Source of the DNA: Pleurodeles waltl
Taxonomy: Eukaryota > Chordata > Amphibia > Caudata > Salamandridae
Reading direction: 5' to 3'
DNA: 64,000 nucleotides
NCBI RefSeq assembly: GCF_031143425.1
Contig: NC_090437.1
Coordinates: 848,297,978-848,361,977, forward strand
The notes below the pieces were generated by a model that saw only the letters and a program-made list of their open reading frames with translations, was not told where the DNA came from and did no database searches. Shown piece after piece: positions 45,801 through 58,078 of the stretch (positions are counted from its first letter, which is position 1; each line of letters starts with the position of its first letter). A program made the translations under genes and the position numbers.

Positions 45801-48441
45801 CCTCCAGAAAGGACAAACTTCTCATACCTTCTGTACAAATACAATTTGCTTACATAATCTTTATTTTTCTACAATAGTGTTGTCTTTGCAACATCTATTG
45901 TTGGTATAATATACTAATCATATCAGTTGATCATACTAGTGTCAGGATAGACTAAGCACTTGAAATAAAAGCAGACTATTAGTCACCTTCAATGTACATT
46001 GCCTGCATACACCCAATAGGCAACAGACTCATCTGATTTAGCTATTTGTTTCAGGAAATAGTTTGATAAGAAAGTTTTCATATTTTGATGGTATGATTCA
46101 ACTACACCACTGGTATTTTTATGTAATGGTTTTTATTAACTATACAATAAACATACTTACATATCAGTTGATCTTTATTCCTTTTCAAATTAAAAGGAAT
46201 AAAATAAAACAATGATGCTAATGGGGTGTTCAATTGGTGGTAGGGGCTCAAAAATGTGCCCCTCAGTGTTTTTGCCTTGCTGATTTTAGCGTGAGTCGAA
46301 TTCAGTGAAGCAAAAGTCATATAAGTTAGAATGAGCAGCAGGAGATAAACTTGGATGTAATCACATTAGCACTATTTTTCAGTTTTATCTCAATGCTCCT
46401 AATGACATTACAGCAAAATGTCCCTAGATATAAGTCTATTGCCATTTACATTGTACATTTATTACTCTTTGTTAGAACCAGCTACTTTTCTGATTAGAAG
46501 AAAATGATTGTTTATCTAAGAGGGATCGCAAAGCTAGGAGAAGTTATACTACATAGTCTGATAATCCCCACAGAAAACCATCCCCTGCTCGATGACCAGA
46601 TAGAGAACAAAGGACTTGCTCATATATCAACATAACATATATATTATTATACATAATATTAAATATATCACTAGGGAGCAGGTGGTAATGAGTCCTTTGA
46701 AGGTGTTATTCCAAGGCCTTCCAATATGGCAAGAGCCCCTTTCATTGTCACTGTATAGTGCTCTGTCAACCTTCTTGGGTAGGAGTCTATTAAAATGAGG
46801 TTACTTTTCTTTCCCCTAGTGGAAAATAAATTCAGATAGTTTGATCCCATGTAGCATGGGGTGACGGGAGCAAGCTGAGCTAAGAGTAGGTAAACATTGA
46901 AAGGCAAGGTTCATAACATGGCCCTGTTTGATATAAACATGCAACTTTTGGAGTTTCTGCTTGCCAATTGCTAGGCCCATCTGGCATATTCCCTCCCCTG
47001 GCAATTTAAAATAACTACATGTGTATGTTCATGCAACTAATGTAGCCTATTTTCCTGGAAACATATAATTACTGTCACTGCAGGAGGGTATTTGCAGGCA
47101 GCTATGAATAGCATTTATAAAGCTTATCCTTAGGTATCATGTCTGCAGACCTGGCAACTTCACCAAAAACCTCACAGTGTGATGAGGGGAGGGGCCTTTA
47201 GGGGGTCTGGGCCTCGTGCTCAGAAGCCCCAATGGTTGATTGTTTTCTTCTGTGGGCAATCCAGTTGTCCCACACATTTACTCAATTATGATTTCCAATA
47301 GTTGTAAGTTTTATTTAATGAAATCTATTTCCATTAACTAAAGTTCAATTTCAAAATTAAGCTACGAGCACTATACCATTTTTTAAATTAGTTTCACTTT
47401 TGAAATAAATATATACAATTCATTTATAGTGATATTTAACATACAATTATCTTTAATATTTATTTTCAAGTTAAATAAACGTTTTTATGTTTCAGTACAC
47501 TTTACCATAAAGAGATGCCCTGATTGTGGATTCTCCCTGTGGTAAAGTATAAGGAAAAAGTGGGGTGTGGGGGAATTAAAAATGTATTTTACTCAAAAAT
47601 ACATATTTTATATTGAATATTGATCTACATTCATTTATATATTTAAATGCAGACCAAAATAACAGGAATGCTACAGACCTATTAACTCAATTATGAAATA
47701 CATCTCTAATGGGTGAAAATATATTAAATTCAATTAAAAATATTATATTGAATGATAAAATCAAAATATTTTTATATGCATTAATAATGATAAAAAAATA
47801 ATGTGTAGAATAAATTACAGTATGTTTAGTTCTATTTTATTAAAATTGTGTTACCTTATTTTTTCAAAATAATACAATAACATATTTTATAAACAAATAA
47901 TAAATGTGCACTATTTTTACATAGTTTAAAAAAGTATATTTTATATGTTTATATAAAATCCTGAGGCCCAGCCTTATTCTTAATGCAGGGGAGGCAGCCA
48001 TCTACCCACTAGGTTTCCGTCTGCTGACCTAGCGGGAAACTCTTCATTGGCCTGGCTGGGAGGTAGCGACTTTGGTGCAACCTTCCCATCAGAAGTTCGG
48101 TGGACAGACTAAACCATCCACCGAACTTGTAATAAGGCCCTTTGTGTTTATATGAGGTTGATGCGGTTCGACCCTAGATGACTAATAAGTCATAATCAAG
48201 ACCATGTTTGACTGAGTACAAACTGGTCAGATAAATCACTGTGAATGATAAATAGGACGGTAATCAAAGTGAAGTACAGGTTAATACTTGAGTTGAGCAA
48301 ATATGGTCGCTTCCATTGATAATTATCACCTGCAGTGAAGTGTAAAAATATTGAATAAATGAAGAGAGAGAAAGATGAAATGAAGAAAGGGTATAGACAA
48401 AGAGGCCCCGTCATTGTGCAAAGATGTGGAAAAGTAAATAA
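45801..48441. other. AT-rich sequence; small MITE-like remnant at 47963-48142
   Basis: No gene seen. The interval is very AT-rich (for example 47580-47960). A short GC-richer island at 47963-48142 starts GAGGCCCAGCCTTATT and ends AAGTTCGGTGG...CCACCGAACTTGTAATAAGGCCC, an inverted repeat with Harbinger-like termini, and is probably a degraded MITE. Confidence 0.4.
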
Positions 48442-50509
48442 TGTTTGAATGGCATCGTTATGGTAGTCTTACCCAAAACGTTTTGCCTTCCTCCTCCTAA
48501 TTTTCTGACATTGCTGTTGATAGCCTTTGGACTCTGAGCACTTTACCACTGCTAACCAGTGCTAAAGTGCATGCGCTTCTCCTACAAAGATGATAACACT
48601 GGTGTATCCACAACTGGTGGGCCTGATGCACTGATTGTTCCACCGACTTACTTAGCCCTGAAAACATGTCTCAGGCCTGTCACTGCAAAGCCTGACTGTG
48701 CAGTCTCACTGCCACCCCAAATTTGCATTTAAAACCCCTTGCCAAGCCTTAAACTTCCCTTTTCTTATATATAAGTCACCCCTAAAGTGGACTCTAGGTA
48801 GTTGATAGGGCAGGGTTTCATGTAAGTGAGAGGCAGGACAGGTACCTTTTCATGTCCTGGTAATAAAAAACTCACAAAGTCATTTTTCATTACTGTAAGG
48901 CCTGCCCCTCTCATAGGCCAGCATTGGGAATTCCTTATAATACTTTTAAGCTGTAATTCCTGATCTGAGAGGAGTAGTTTAATCACGTTTACTACCATTG
49001 GAATGGTAATAATAAATCCTCTCTACTGTCAAAGGCAGATTTATTATTACTATTTTGGAAATGCCTCTTTAAGAAATTGGGCATTTCTCTACTTTCTCTG
49101 CCTTGTGTGCTCACAGCCTATCTCCAATACACATCCGGCATGCGCTAGATAACAGCTACACTTGTGCATTCCCTTCAGATACACCCAACACAGGCTACTC
49201 AGCTACATCTACATTCTTCTGCAAAGTGTGCATACTGATGGGTCTTCCTGGGCAGAAGTTTGGGAAAAGCTCCCATTTACATCTCAAAGGGTAGTGGCCA
49301 GGGCCTTCACAAAAGGACTGATTACCTCCCACAGATAGTCTAGAGCTGGCGCTGAGCTGAAAGGAAGACCTGTGCACTTCACAGAAACCTTTTGAAGACA
49401 TTTCCCACATAAAAGGCATTTTCTATTGTAAGCACTGGGTCCCTGACCTGCTCAAGTCAGTACACTTCTGGACTCAAAGAAACACTGCTGGAGTAAAAAC
49501 TGCTGTGTTTTAGGATTGCCACTCTGCCAGGATTGACTGTTCTAAGGACCTGCTGCCCTGCCCTGTTTCACCAACCTGCTGCCTGCTGATCTCTGCCAGG
49601 TAGCCCAGGACTCATCCCCCAACCCCAGAGTGACTCCGAGCGACTTTGCTATACTTTGCTGCCCACTTTCTTCATAACAAACCTGAGTAGCTTTGCTGGA
49701 TTTGGCCACCAGCTTGCATCAACAACCCTGAGTGGATTTGCTGGACTTTGCTGCCTGCTTTCTTCAACAACCACAAGCCGCTTTGCTGTACTTTGCTGCT
49801 CACTTGCATCAACAACCCTAAGCGGCTTTGCTGGACTTGCCACCCGCTTTCCTCAACAACCTCAAGTGACTTTGCTGAACTTGCCACCTGCTTCCTTCAA
49901 AGGTCCTGAGCAGCTTTGTGCACTTTATTGTCTGCTCCAGTCCTTGAGGCCGGTGGTAGTGACTTCCCCCTTGTGTTAGCTACCTCAGCCACAAAGTTTT
50001 CCTATGCTCCCCACCTGTTTGTTTGTGACCACGCTAGGGAGACTAGATTATCTGGTTCCTGACACTCAATCACTCTCCAAAAAGGACGTACCACAGACAT
50101 AACCATAGTCTGTGGAGACAACACTCACTCATACCAAGGAGTCCCTGCACCGTCTTTTTATCCCATAATCATTCATCAGGCTTGCTTTGCTTAACCCTAA
50201 AAAGTGAATAACTAGTAATTGATGGACTGGATTTTTGTTGTTCTGATCTTGATTTATGCAGATAAATAAGCTTTCTTCTTCTGCACTTGTATGGAGTCTT
50301 TTGGTGATGTACCTCTGTGGATTACTGCATGTGTGATGCACAAATACTTTACACATTGCTTTCTAAGTTAATCCCTGCTCTGTACCAAGCTACCAGAGGG
50401 TGAGCACAGGTTAATTTAGGTCATGTATTTTAACTTGCCCTGAATAGGACTGTGGTTCTTACTTGGACAGGGTGCAGACCGTTGTCAACTACAGACCCGA
50501 TTTCTAACA
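48442..50509 (-). repeat. Probable solo LTR, about 2.07 kb
   Basis: On the minus strand it begins TGTTAGAAATCGGGTCT (50509) and ends with GGCAAAACG...CATTCAAACA (48442), giving TGTT...AACA ends. Its 3' end aligns with the fragments at 12040-12236 and 45640-45800. The plus strand contains CTTATATATAAGTCACCCCT, on a region repeated in such LTRs. No internal gag/pol lies at either side, hence solo. A 5-bp duplication is not clear (AATAA left, ATTAC right). Confidence 0.5.
49640..49915. repeat. Minisatellite, about 45-bp unit, 6 units
   Basis: Units share CTTTGCTG(G/T)ACTT(T)GC, C(A/T)GCTT(G/T)C and (A/T)TCAACAACC, starting near 49644, 49691, 49735, 49781, 49826 and 49870 (spacing 44-47 bp). Since 45 is a multiple of three, all units stay in one frame and produce a spurious repetitive peptide on each strand. 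The array is inside the solo LTR. Confidence 0.8.
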
Positions 50510-53500
50510 ATTACTGTTGAAAATACTCACAAAGAATAACCATGGCAATACACAAAAGCAGAGGAGAGGAGTAGAACATTAAACCAAATCCACAGTTAGA
50601 GAAGAGAAGCCTGGATCCATGCAGGTTCTCAAAGTGTTGTTTTCAAGGTTGAGGTCACTGCTACATACTGGAAGGTTTCTCAATGAGGAACTCACAGGGT
50701 GAGAATGAGACAGAAGGACAAGGAGTCAATCTTAAAAAGGAGGAACAGGAACCTAATGATGGTTAGAATGTGGGGAGTGAGTCTCAAAAAAGGATAGCCT
50801 TGCTTGGGACTCAACAAGTCCAGCCTTGTTTGGGGCTCACTCCCTTCTCGCTGATTCATTTTAGCAGTCTTCTTCTATTAGGGCTGCTGTGTGTCTACCA
50901 TGAATCAGTGAAACTAAACTGTTATATGCTCAAGTTCTGTTCTAGTTGCAGAATGGTAAGTTACCTTTGAGCATACACATTCTTGTTTGTGGTAGTTAGT
51001 GTGCTGTTACTCTGTACTGCACTTGCATATTTTCTATACCCTGTATTTTCATTGTTTCTTCCTCTTAATTTTGTCCCATGCAAGTAAAGCCCAGTCCCCT
51101 TCCATTGTTCAACTAATTTTCTGCTTTATCCTTCTTGGCTTGTCTAGTTTTCTCCAGTCTCCAGTTCAACTTTAGTCCAGTGTGTACCCTTCCAGGCTGA
51201 AGTAATCCCTGAAATACGTTAGACTCACCACTCCCAGATTCAATTATCCCTGCAGAGAACAAGATGCTGGGGCTCGGGCCCTGTTGGGACCTAGTAGGAA
51301 CCTGGTATTCCAGCTCAGGTCCCAACAGGGTTCCTGACACTGCAGGACCCAGAAAATCTAGTCTATTGAAGGCTGCAGTGGTGGAACAAAACCTACATTT
51401 TTGGCCACTCCACAATGCTTCATACACCAGGCACAACATAATTAAGGCTAGAACATTGGGGCTACTTACACACATTGCATTTCATAGCATTCCTCACAGC
51501 CAAATCAATTGCCCTTTCCCCCCCCTACTGTTACTACAACATCTGATCACCTGGATGCACTGGGTAGGTAGGACCTTTATTCAGCAACCCTTAAAATTTT
51601 TGCTATTTATTAGATCTGAATTGATCAAACCCAGTGGCGTTCTTATTGGAAAGACTCAGCCTTCTTCAGTGGCAGACCATTAACAAGGAAGTTGTATCAA
51701 TAGTTAGAATTATAGCAGCATACACAAACCAACCCTTTTGCACTAGGTCATCTCGTTCTAATTCCCTGAGAACATTCAATTGTTAAATATTTATAAATCA
51801 AATATTTTGAAGCTAGTTTTAATTCACACACCAAAATGTATTTCAAACAAGAACACTAACATCTATTCAGAAAATCCACGAATAATCGCCAACAGTGCAA
51901 AACCAATGTTCAGTTACAGGGCACCACACTCTATAGAATATATTTATTCTTCAGCTCTCTTGGGGTCATCCCATATAAGACAATATCAACATTTGACTAT
52001 GCATGATTCTTAATATCAATGTATCAGTGATATAGGTGTGCAACACATTTTTTGCAACCGTAACCAAGCTCCGTGTGGAAGTGCAACTTTCTGAAATGTG
52101 TAAAGTTCTATTGCTTTTCCTCAATTAGAGGCTGTTCTTAGGTCTGTCTGTAAATCTGGGAAAGTCACTGTTTCCAGGTGTAATCCTAAACTGATTCTGT
52201 GAATTATACCTTTTTATCACCTTTTTTCTCCTGTAGAGAAAGCTATTCTTCTTATCACCTAACCTAGTTTGGGGTTGTTTTCTTGCCATCAGCACAGGGA
52301 ATATATTTACTTCACAAGAACTAGGTGAATGGGAGACACCCTGTGGAACTCCTGTTGTTGCTAATTTGATCCATTCCTGTCGCAGTCACTTGGCCCAGCC
52401 ACACAAACATGGAAGCATTTGTATCGGGACCAGTGGGAGAATGCTGGGTAGTAAGAATTTTGTGGATCCCTGTGGATTTTGGATGATTACATTACAGAGA
52501 AAATTTGTGATTTTAGGGTAAGTAAATGATGTGGTATCTATGAGGTGCTCTTCCACCCACAAAAAATTGCATAAATGCAGTCGCTTGTGTCTAACACACG
52601 TTCTACCCGCTTGGGGGTCAGCTTTAAATACTCCTATCCACTTTCCAAGGGGGCCAGAAAGTGTATTTGGCCTTAGATCCATCTTCCCTGGGGGGGGGGG
52701 ACAGAAAGTCTAATTGGCACTGGCTCATTCCCCGGGCACAGTCAAATTGCTGGCATCTAGTGGGTGGATTCCTGCTTGGAGATCACCATCCTGCACCAAA
52801 TCCACTAGCAAGGAATATCATTGGAAAGGGGAGATTCCCCTTTGTTCAATTAGGCCTACCTCATGAAAATCAGTGCTTTGGGGGAAGCTTTGAGCTATGC
52901 TCCTGAGCACCGATGTACTGAAAGTGAAATGAACAATCGGCTCAATTCATTTTCACTTTCTCTGCAATGATGTCAGCATACTATGCATGCCAATCATCAT
53001 TAAAGAAAACAAAGGCTTGGTTGCTAGGGAAGTTCTTCCCCATCTTCCACGGCTGAAAAGACAAAAAGGAAATTCCACTGGGGTAAGGACCAGAGTTTTT
53101 TTTTTATATCCTCCCCAGCGATGGCCAGTGACTGGCAGGCATACTGGGCAGGGAGTGGGGGTAGTTGTCACTGGCTGACGCCCACACTTCAGGGGTTAAT
53201 GTGACAATGCATGTAAACATAGACATTCAAAAATGCTGTGAATACGAACTAAATGCACAAATGCTGTTTATCAGATCAAAATCTGGCATATTGATGTGGA
53301 GTAGTTTGTTGTCTGTATACAATTCATATAGGAGTCTAAGAATGAATGATAACAAACTGGATGATGGCTGAGTGTACCTTGTATGTAAAATAGTCCCCAT
53401 GCATTTCAATGGAATCCTTTTCTGGAAGGCTGAATGATACACCAAACAGCCAATAGCATGATTTGAGAAAGTAATTAACTTCTAGATGAAGTCAAATTCT

Positions 53501-53640
53501 ACTCTATGTCTATATTAGAGAATTGGTAGGATAAAGTCTGCAGACAACAACACTGTCAAGCCAGACCTAAAAGGACCCACTGCCATACCTGTCATTGACG
53601 TTTTAAGAGGTGTTTTAAAAGTCTAAGGGCCTGATTTAAA
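50510..53640. other. No gene recognised; hairpin and satellite relic
   Basis: A perfect 14-bp inverted repeat (CCCTGTTGGGACCT, 51279-51292, with 51317-51330) has a 24-bp spacer. At 52376-52500 the words CCTGTCGCAGTCACTTGGCC and GGGAGAATGCTGGGTAGTAAG match one unit of the 382-bp array at 33640-36135. A G-run lies at 52690. No coding region is supported. Confidence 0.45.
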
Positions 53641-53950
53641 GTTTAGTGGGGGGCGTGTCTAGCAGCGCCAAGATGGTGGACGCGTGCTACGGATGCTCTG
53701 CCATTCGACATCAATTCCTGATACCACTACCCATTTGGAACATATTAGCACATTCCCTTGGTCCAGGGATTGCCCTATGTCTGCTGCTCTTTGTGCCATG
53801 CCATTCAGTGGCGGCAAGCAAAGCCTCACATCTGGCATTGTCAAGACTTCTTGCCATGAGAAAGTGGACCGGGAGTGGCCACTGTGATCTAGAAACGGAA
53901 AACGCCTGCTAACCTCGTGCTGGTGCCCTTATTGTCTGCAAACGGAACTT
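53641..53950 (+). other. Possible L1-like 5' end (weak)
   Basis: GGCGTGTCTAGCAGCGCCAAGATGGTGG resembles the YY1-bearing start of vertebrate L1 elements. No ORF1 or ORF2 homology follows, partly because a Harbinger fragment begins at 53951. The call rests on this one motif. Confidence 0.25.
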
Positions 53951-54190
53951 GGGGCCAGATGTAGCAAAGTTTTGCGAGTCGCATCGCTATTTGCGACCCA
54001 GCAAAATCCGAAATGGGATGCAAAAATCCCATTTCCGATTAGCAAATAGCGATGTGACCCAGCACCGACTTTCAAAATTTGCAACCAGATTTTGCGACCC
54101 GCAATCAGGAAGTCGCAAATTGCGAGTCGCAAACCATATGCAAAAGCCAGTCGCAAATTGCGACTAGTCGCCAAAAGCCCGTTTTGCACA
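53951..54190 (+). mobile_element. Orphan Harbinger terminal fragment
   Basis: Starts GGGGCCAGATGTAGCAAAG and continues with many inverted words such as GCGAGTCGCATCGC and GGGATGCAAAAATCCC, and TGCGACTAGTCGCC. The right terminus of the element at 56345-61627 reads GCCAGATGTATTAAA on the complementary strand, so the two share a terminal family. No matching second end was found. Confidence 0.6.
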
Positions 54191-55539
54191 CCCAGATTAC
54201 CACTGATTCAGAGCAATGCTACACATGTGAGAGATATGTATTTTGGGGCTCTTCCCCAGAAGTAAAAGACAACAGCTCACTGCCCGCTTTCTCGATCTGG
54301 GTCTGCTGACAGCTAAACGTTTAATCACCTGAGCTCCATCCCAAGTTGCCTGGAGACGCTCCCTTCTGGTGTGGGCCTAAGCAGAGAGTATTACGCTGCA
54401 TAAAGAGGACGTAAGATCACTATAGCTCCCCAGCTGGGATACCATATTGCAAGGCTTTCAATGTGAACCGCATACAGATGCAGATCCAGAAGTGGTGGAA
54501 GGTTTGAGTGAGGCGAAGGTAGCATTCCAAACTATGGCTTTGTACACGATAAATGAGTAGATCTCATCCATTCGCCCCTCATCCTATTTTTAAGGTTTGG
54601 TGTGCTCACTGATTAGATAAGTCAACATCATTGACTCACTCAGGGGACTTGGTAAGTGAGGGGAGGGCTGGGGGCATCCAAGTTAGACTGGTTTGACCCT
54701 GTTCAGTTGTTCCCCTTTGTTTACTTTCTTTCAACAATTCTGTTAGAAGATATGTGTTATCTGTCAATGCCTCATATTGAAGGCCCAACAGAAGGAAACA
54801 CGTTTCCATAAATTAAGATGTTCAGGTCCTCTGTATATTACATGCAACCTAATATCTATTTATTCTCACAAGAGATACTCTTAAATACGTAAGATAAAAT
54901 AGTACTCTATGACCCAATGTAACTTGCACATGTAATACATATGTTATTGATATATGTGTTTGGTACCACATCTTGACCTGGTGGGTAAACCTACTATTCA
55001 TGCTTAAGTGGAATTGTCCACTATTTCTTTAATAATACTAATAATAAGAACAGATTCAAAAACTGATTTAGAGCTTTGTGGATTGGGTTACTCCCTCACA
55101 AATGTGACAGACATCCTGTATGCCGCATTATGGCCTCAATATAGCCTTTGGGAATCAAAATATAGCAGATCAGATATCCGTCAGCTTTGTGATAAAGTAA
55201 CTCATCCATAAAACGCTAATTCAGGCCCTAGATCCTTCATAAATGTTAAGGGAGTCCAATGGATGTGAATACATTTGGAGTTAAGGACAGTTATTAAATG
55301 ATAAAAACTAATGTTCTGCCCCGAGGAAGCACTGGATAAATGGGGATAATGTTTCTTGGTCTTGAAGGGCTGCAGAGGAGGTCAGATTTGTACCACGTTA
55401 CACTCAGCAACAACCATTTGCAATGTAATAGGTCTTGCATTTGTGAGGGTTAGAGTTAATGACGTAGTAAATTGCAATGTCTGTTACCTATGTGTTTTGG
55501 TTTGAAATGTAGTGGATGTATGTAAGTGCCATGAAATGG
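54191..55539. other. No gene or repeat recognised
   Basis: Mixed-composition sequence with short frames only. CTGATTAGATAAGTCAAC and similar words near 54610 showed no pairing or tandem order. Confidence 0.35.
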
Positions 55540-55800
55540 TAGAACCTGTATTGCCAAGCGCTATATAAAAAAAAAAGGTATTGCTAGACTGCCCCAACAC
55601 GCACCAGACATAGAACCCTACGTAAGGGCCAGAGCTGCTGAGTTTGGAGCTTGGGAACATGGTTTGAGTCTCAGCACTAGCTCAAAATCCTGTGATACTA
55701 AGCAAATCACTTAATCTCCCCTTGCTACCAAAAATAAATGTGTAGTGTAACTGGTGCTCCTGTAAAGCACTGTAATACCTTTGTATCAATTTTGCGCTAA
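55540..55800 (+). mobile_element. MIR-like (CORE/tRNA-derived) SINE, copy A
   Basis: Contains GGGCCAGAGCTGCTGAGTTTGG, a tRNA B-box-like GGTTTGAGTCTC, then ATACTAAGCAAATCACTTAATCTCC, which resembles the MIR core (GGGCAAGTCACTTAACCTC). It is preceded by GCGCTATATAAA and an A run. It represents an uninterrupted version of copy B. Confidence 0.6.
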
Positions 55801-56167
55801 CTGAACTATTTTTGAAGAGGCCCAGTTTACATCCAAAGGCAAAATGTATTTTGCTATCAAGCTTGAGGCCTTGAAGTGCTTGGGTCCGGAGTCATGACTC
55901 CTTTTCCACCATTTTGGAGACAACATCTTTCACCATCTTCTTGCCTAGAACTAACCTATGTGCTTGGTTGGTGACCCTCCGGTATTGCCTAGTGTTGAGC
56001 TCAACTGAAGTCAGTTGGTTTATGCACCCACTGCAGAGGTTTTGACAGAATGGAAATGTCACAGATTACAAGCCTGACATAGCTTTTTCACCTCTTCATC
56101 TCTGCAAGGTCAATGCAAATGAACTATAGCGATTTTGTTCAGAACGGTACCTGCTTTTCAGCGATTT

Positions 56168-56344
56168 GAAATGGCAGAACCTGTATTACTAAGCGCTATA
56201 AAGAATTCCCCAACATGCACCATACAAAGTACCATAAAGGAGAGGATGTGGCGAAAGGGGCAGAGCTGCTGACTTTGGAGCTGGGGAACATGGTTCGAGT
56301 CTTGGGGCCAGCTCAAAAACCTGTTATTCTGGCCAAGTCACTTA
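56168..56344 (+). mobile_element. MIR-like SINE, copy B, 5' part
   Basis: Has an A-box-like TGGCGAAAGG near 56249 and the best B box of the three copies, GGTTCGAGTCT (56292-56302), then CTGGCCAAGTCAC and TTA, where the Harbinger element enters. The rest of the SINE resumes at 61631 with ATCTCTCCTTGCTACC, exactly where copy A has AATCTCCCCTTGCTACC. Confidence 0.65.
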
Positions 56345-57110
56345 GGGCCATATGTATGAAAACATAGCCTTGCGAATCGCAAATAGTGATTTTTAAGAAA
56401 TCGCTATTTCCGAGTCACAATTGGCCATGTAACAAAATTGCGATTCAGAATTAGCGATTTCTTAAAAATCGCTATTTGTGTTTTGCAAGGCACATTTACC
56501 GAATTGCAATTTGCATTTTCGCAAATTGCGATTTTTTACCAAATCGGTAAAAAATCGCAAATTGCGAGAAGTTTCGAGAAAGCACACTTGGAGGAGCCTG
56601 ATGACATCACAAGCAGGAAGTGAGTCATCCCAGGCAGTTTCAGGTGCCACACCCAAACCAATACAAAAACACAGCTGGGAGTACGGGGTTCTTGTAACGG
56701 GGGCGGATCAGTAGTGTATCACTTATAACACTATGCCCCTCGTAATCCTCAACTAGAGGCGAGACAAGGGTGGACTGAGGTGTATGGTGTGGGAGGGGAA
56801 TTTCCTTTACGGACTAGGTGGTCTCACACACTCTATGGTGTCATGCTTCATCATATGACCACCTAGCCCCACCCAGGTAGGACAATGCCACCTCGGAGGA
56901 CTCAACCTCACTGTTAAAGGAACAGGAGGGAGTGTGTAAATCAATTCTGGTTCTGGAAAAGGGATCCAGCTAGACTAGGAAATAAAAACACCTAAACAGA
57001 TACCCATGTAAGTCTTTTAATAGGAGGTTCCGTTTGGTGTGATTAAAAAGAAGACTGGGACACCAAAGTGAGAGCAATGACTCACTGGGTCTCCTATCTA
57101 AAAGGAAGAA

Positions 57111-57170
57111 GCCGACATGTTTCTGCCCTCAAAATAGAGCTTTGGAAGGTCTCGGGGCATTCATCAGGGC
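57111..57170 (-). ncRNA. Hammerhead ribozyme-like motif 1 (PLE-associated)
   Basis: The minus strand reads GCC, CTGATGA, an extra A, stem II TGCCC with a 26-nt loop and GGGCA, GAAA, minimal stem III C-AT-G, cleavage triplet GTC, then GGC closing stem I. All invariant core bases (CUGAUGA, GAAA, UC) are present. Minimal hammerheads with a one-pair stem III are documented in Penelope-like retroelements, where they are thought to process RNA, often as dimers. It lies downstream of the PLE ORF at 59624, in the place of a terminal repeat. Confidence 0.65.
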
Positions 57171-58078
57171 GAAGGATCCCTGCTATTCATGCTCAGTGGG
57201 CGTTGAATAAATAATAGCAATAAAGTAGGAATAATAAGTGACACCGAGTGGGCGGAGGGGCCTACCTTGCCGAGGAAATACCTGGGGAGGACCTAAAGGA
57301 AATAAAACAAATCAGACCGATACTGGGGTGACAAGGTGACACAGCAATACACAGCAATCCACAACACATGTGAAAGAGATCATGCAAGACGCAGCAGTTC
57401 TGGATGCATAAGGCATAATTCACATAAATAATTGTATGGCACGTCATTGCGTGGAAGACAATAAGAAAGGGGAGAATTTCTTACCCTATCACACAAGGCT
57501 ACTAGCCTCCGGTGTCCAGGAGAGGGAGCGTCCCCTTATAGTCAGATTCTAAGGTTCGGGGAAAAGGAAGACAAGGGAAGAAGCCACATGAGAGGGAAAA
57601 GGGGGTAAGTAAGGATGGAGGCCCCTAGGGATACGAGGGCAAGGCCCTGGAGAGTTAGACACCTAATCGGGACCAAAACCCAAGAGTAAAGGTAGAGGCA
57701 CGGACAAGAAAACACGAGGGAAGAATTAGTAAAAGCGGCTTGTAGTAAAATGGGGGGGGGGAGAAAAAACAAAGGAAAGAGTAGAGTAACAGTGAAGATT
57801 AATAATAATATTAAACGCAAAAACAAAGAAAAAAGAAAGAAAAAACAAAACACAACAGCACAAGCAAGAAGCAGAAGGAGTAGGGAATATGTAAATGAGG
57901 CAGCCAGGGGTGGGGAAGAAGTGGAGGGATAGGAGAGAGAGAGGAGAGAATTCTTATCTGTACGTCCAATGGCGGCCGGCTCACTCACTGCATCAAAGGC
58001 GGGCGCTCTCTATGCACCTAAACCGACCTCTCTCAGGACCGCTTGGGTAAAGAGGACTGAGAGAGACGGGTAGATATA

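Noticed and set aside
49649..49979. Repetitive Leu/Ala/Ser peptide frames on both strands
   Set aside because: Produced by the 45-bp minisatellite, whose unit is a multiple of three.
56292..56302. B-box match as a genuine tRNA gene
   Set aside because: No cloverleaf, acceptor stem or anticodon arm can be formed; it belongs to a SINE.
57542..57988. 148-codon minus frame with many Leu/Phe residues, possible transmembrane protein
   Set aside because: The region is pyrimidine-rich on that strand and lies in the PLE terminal region; no conserved motif and strong composition bias.
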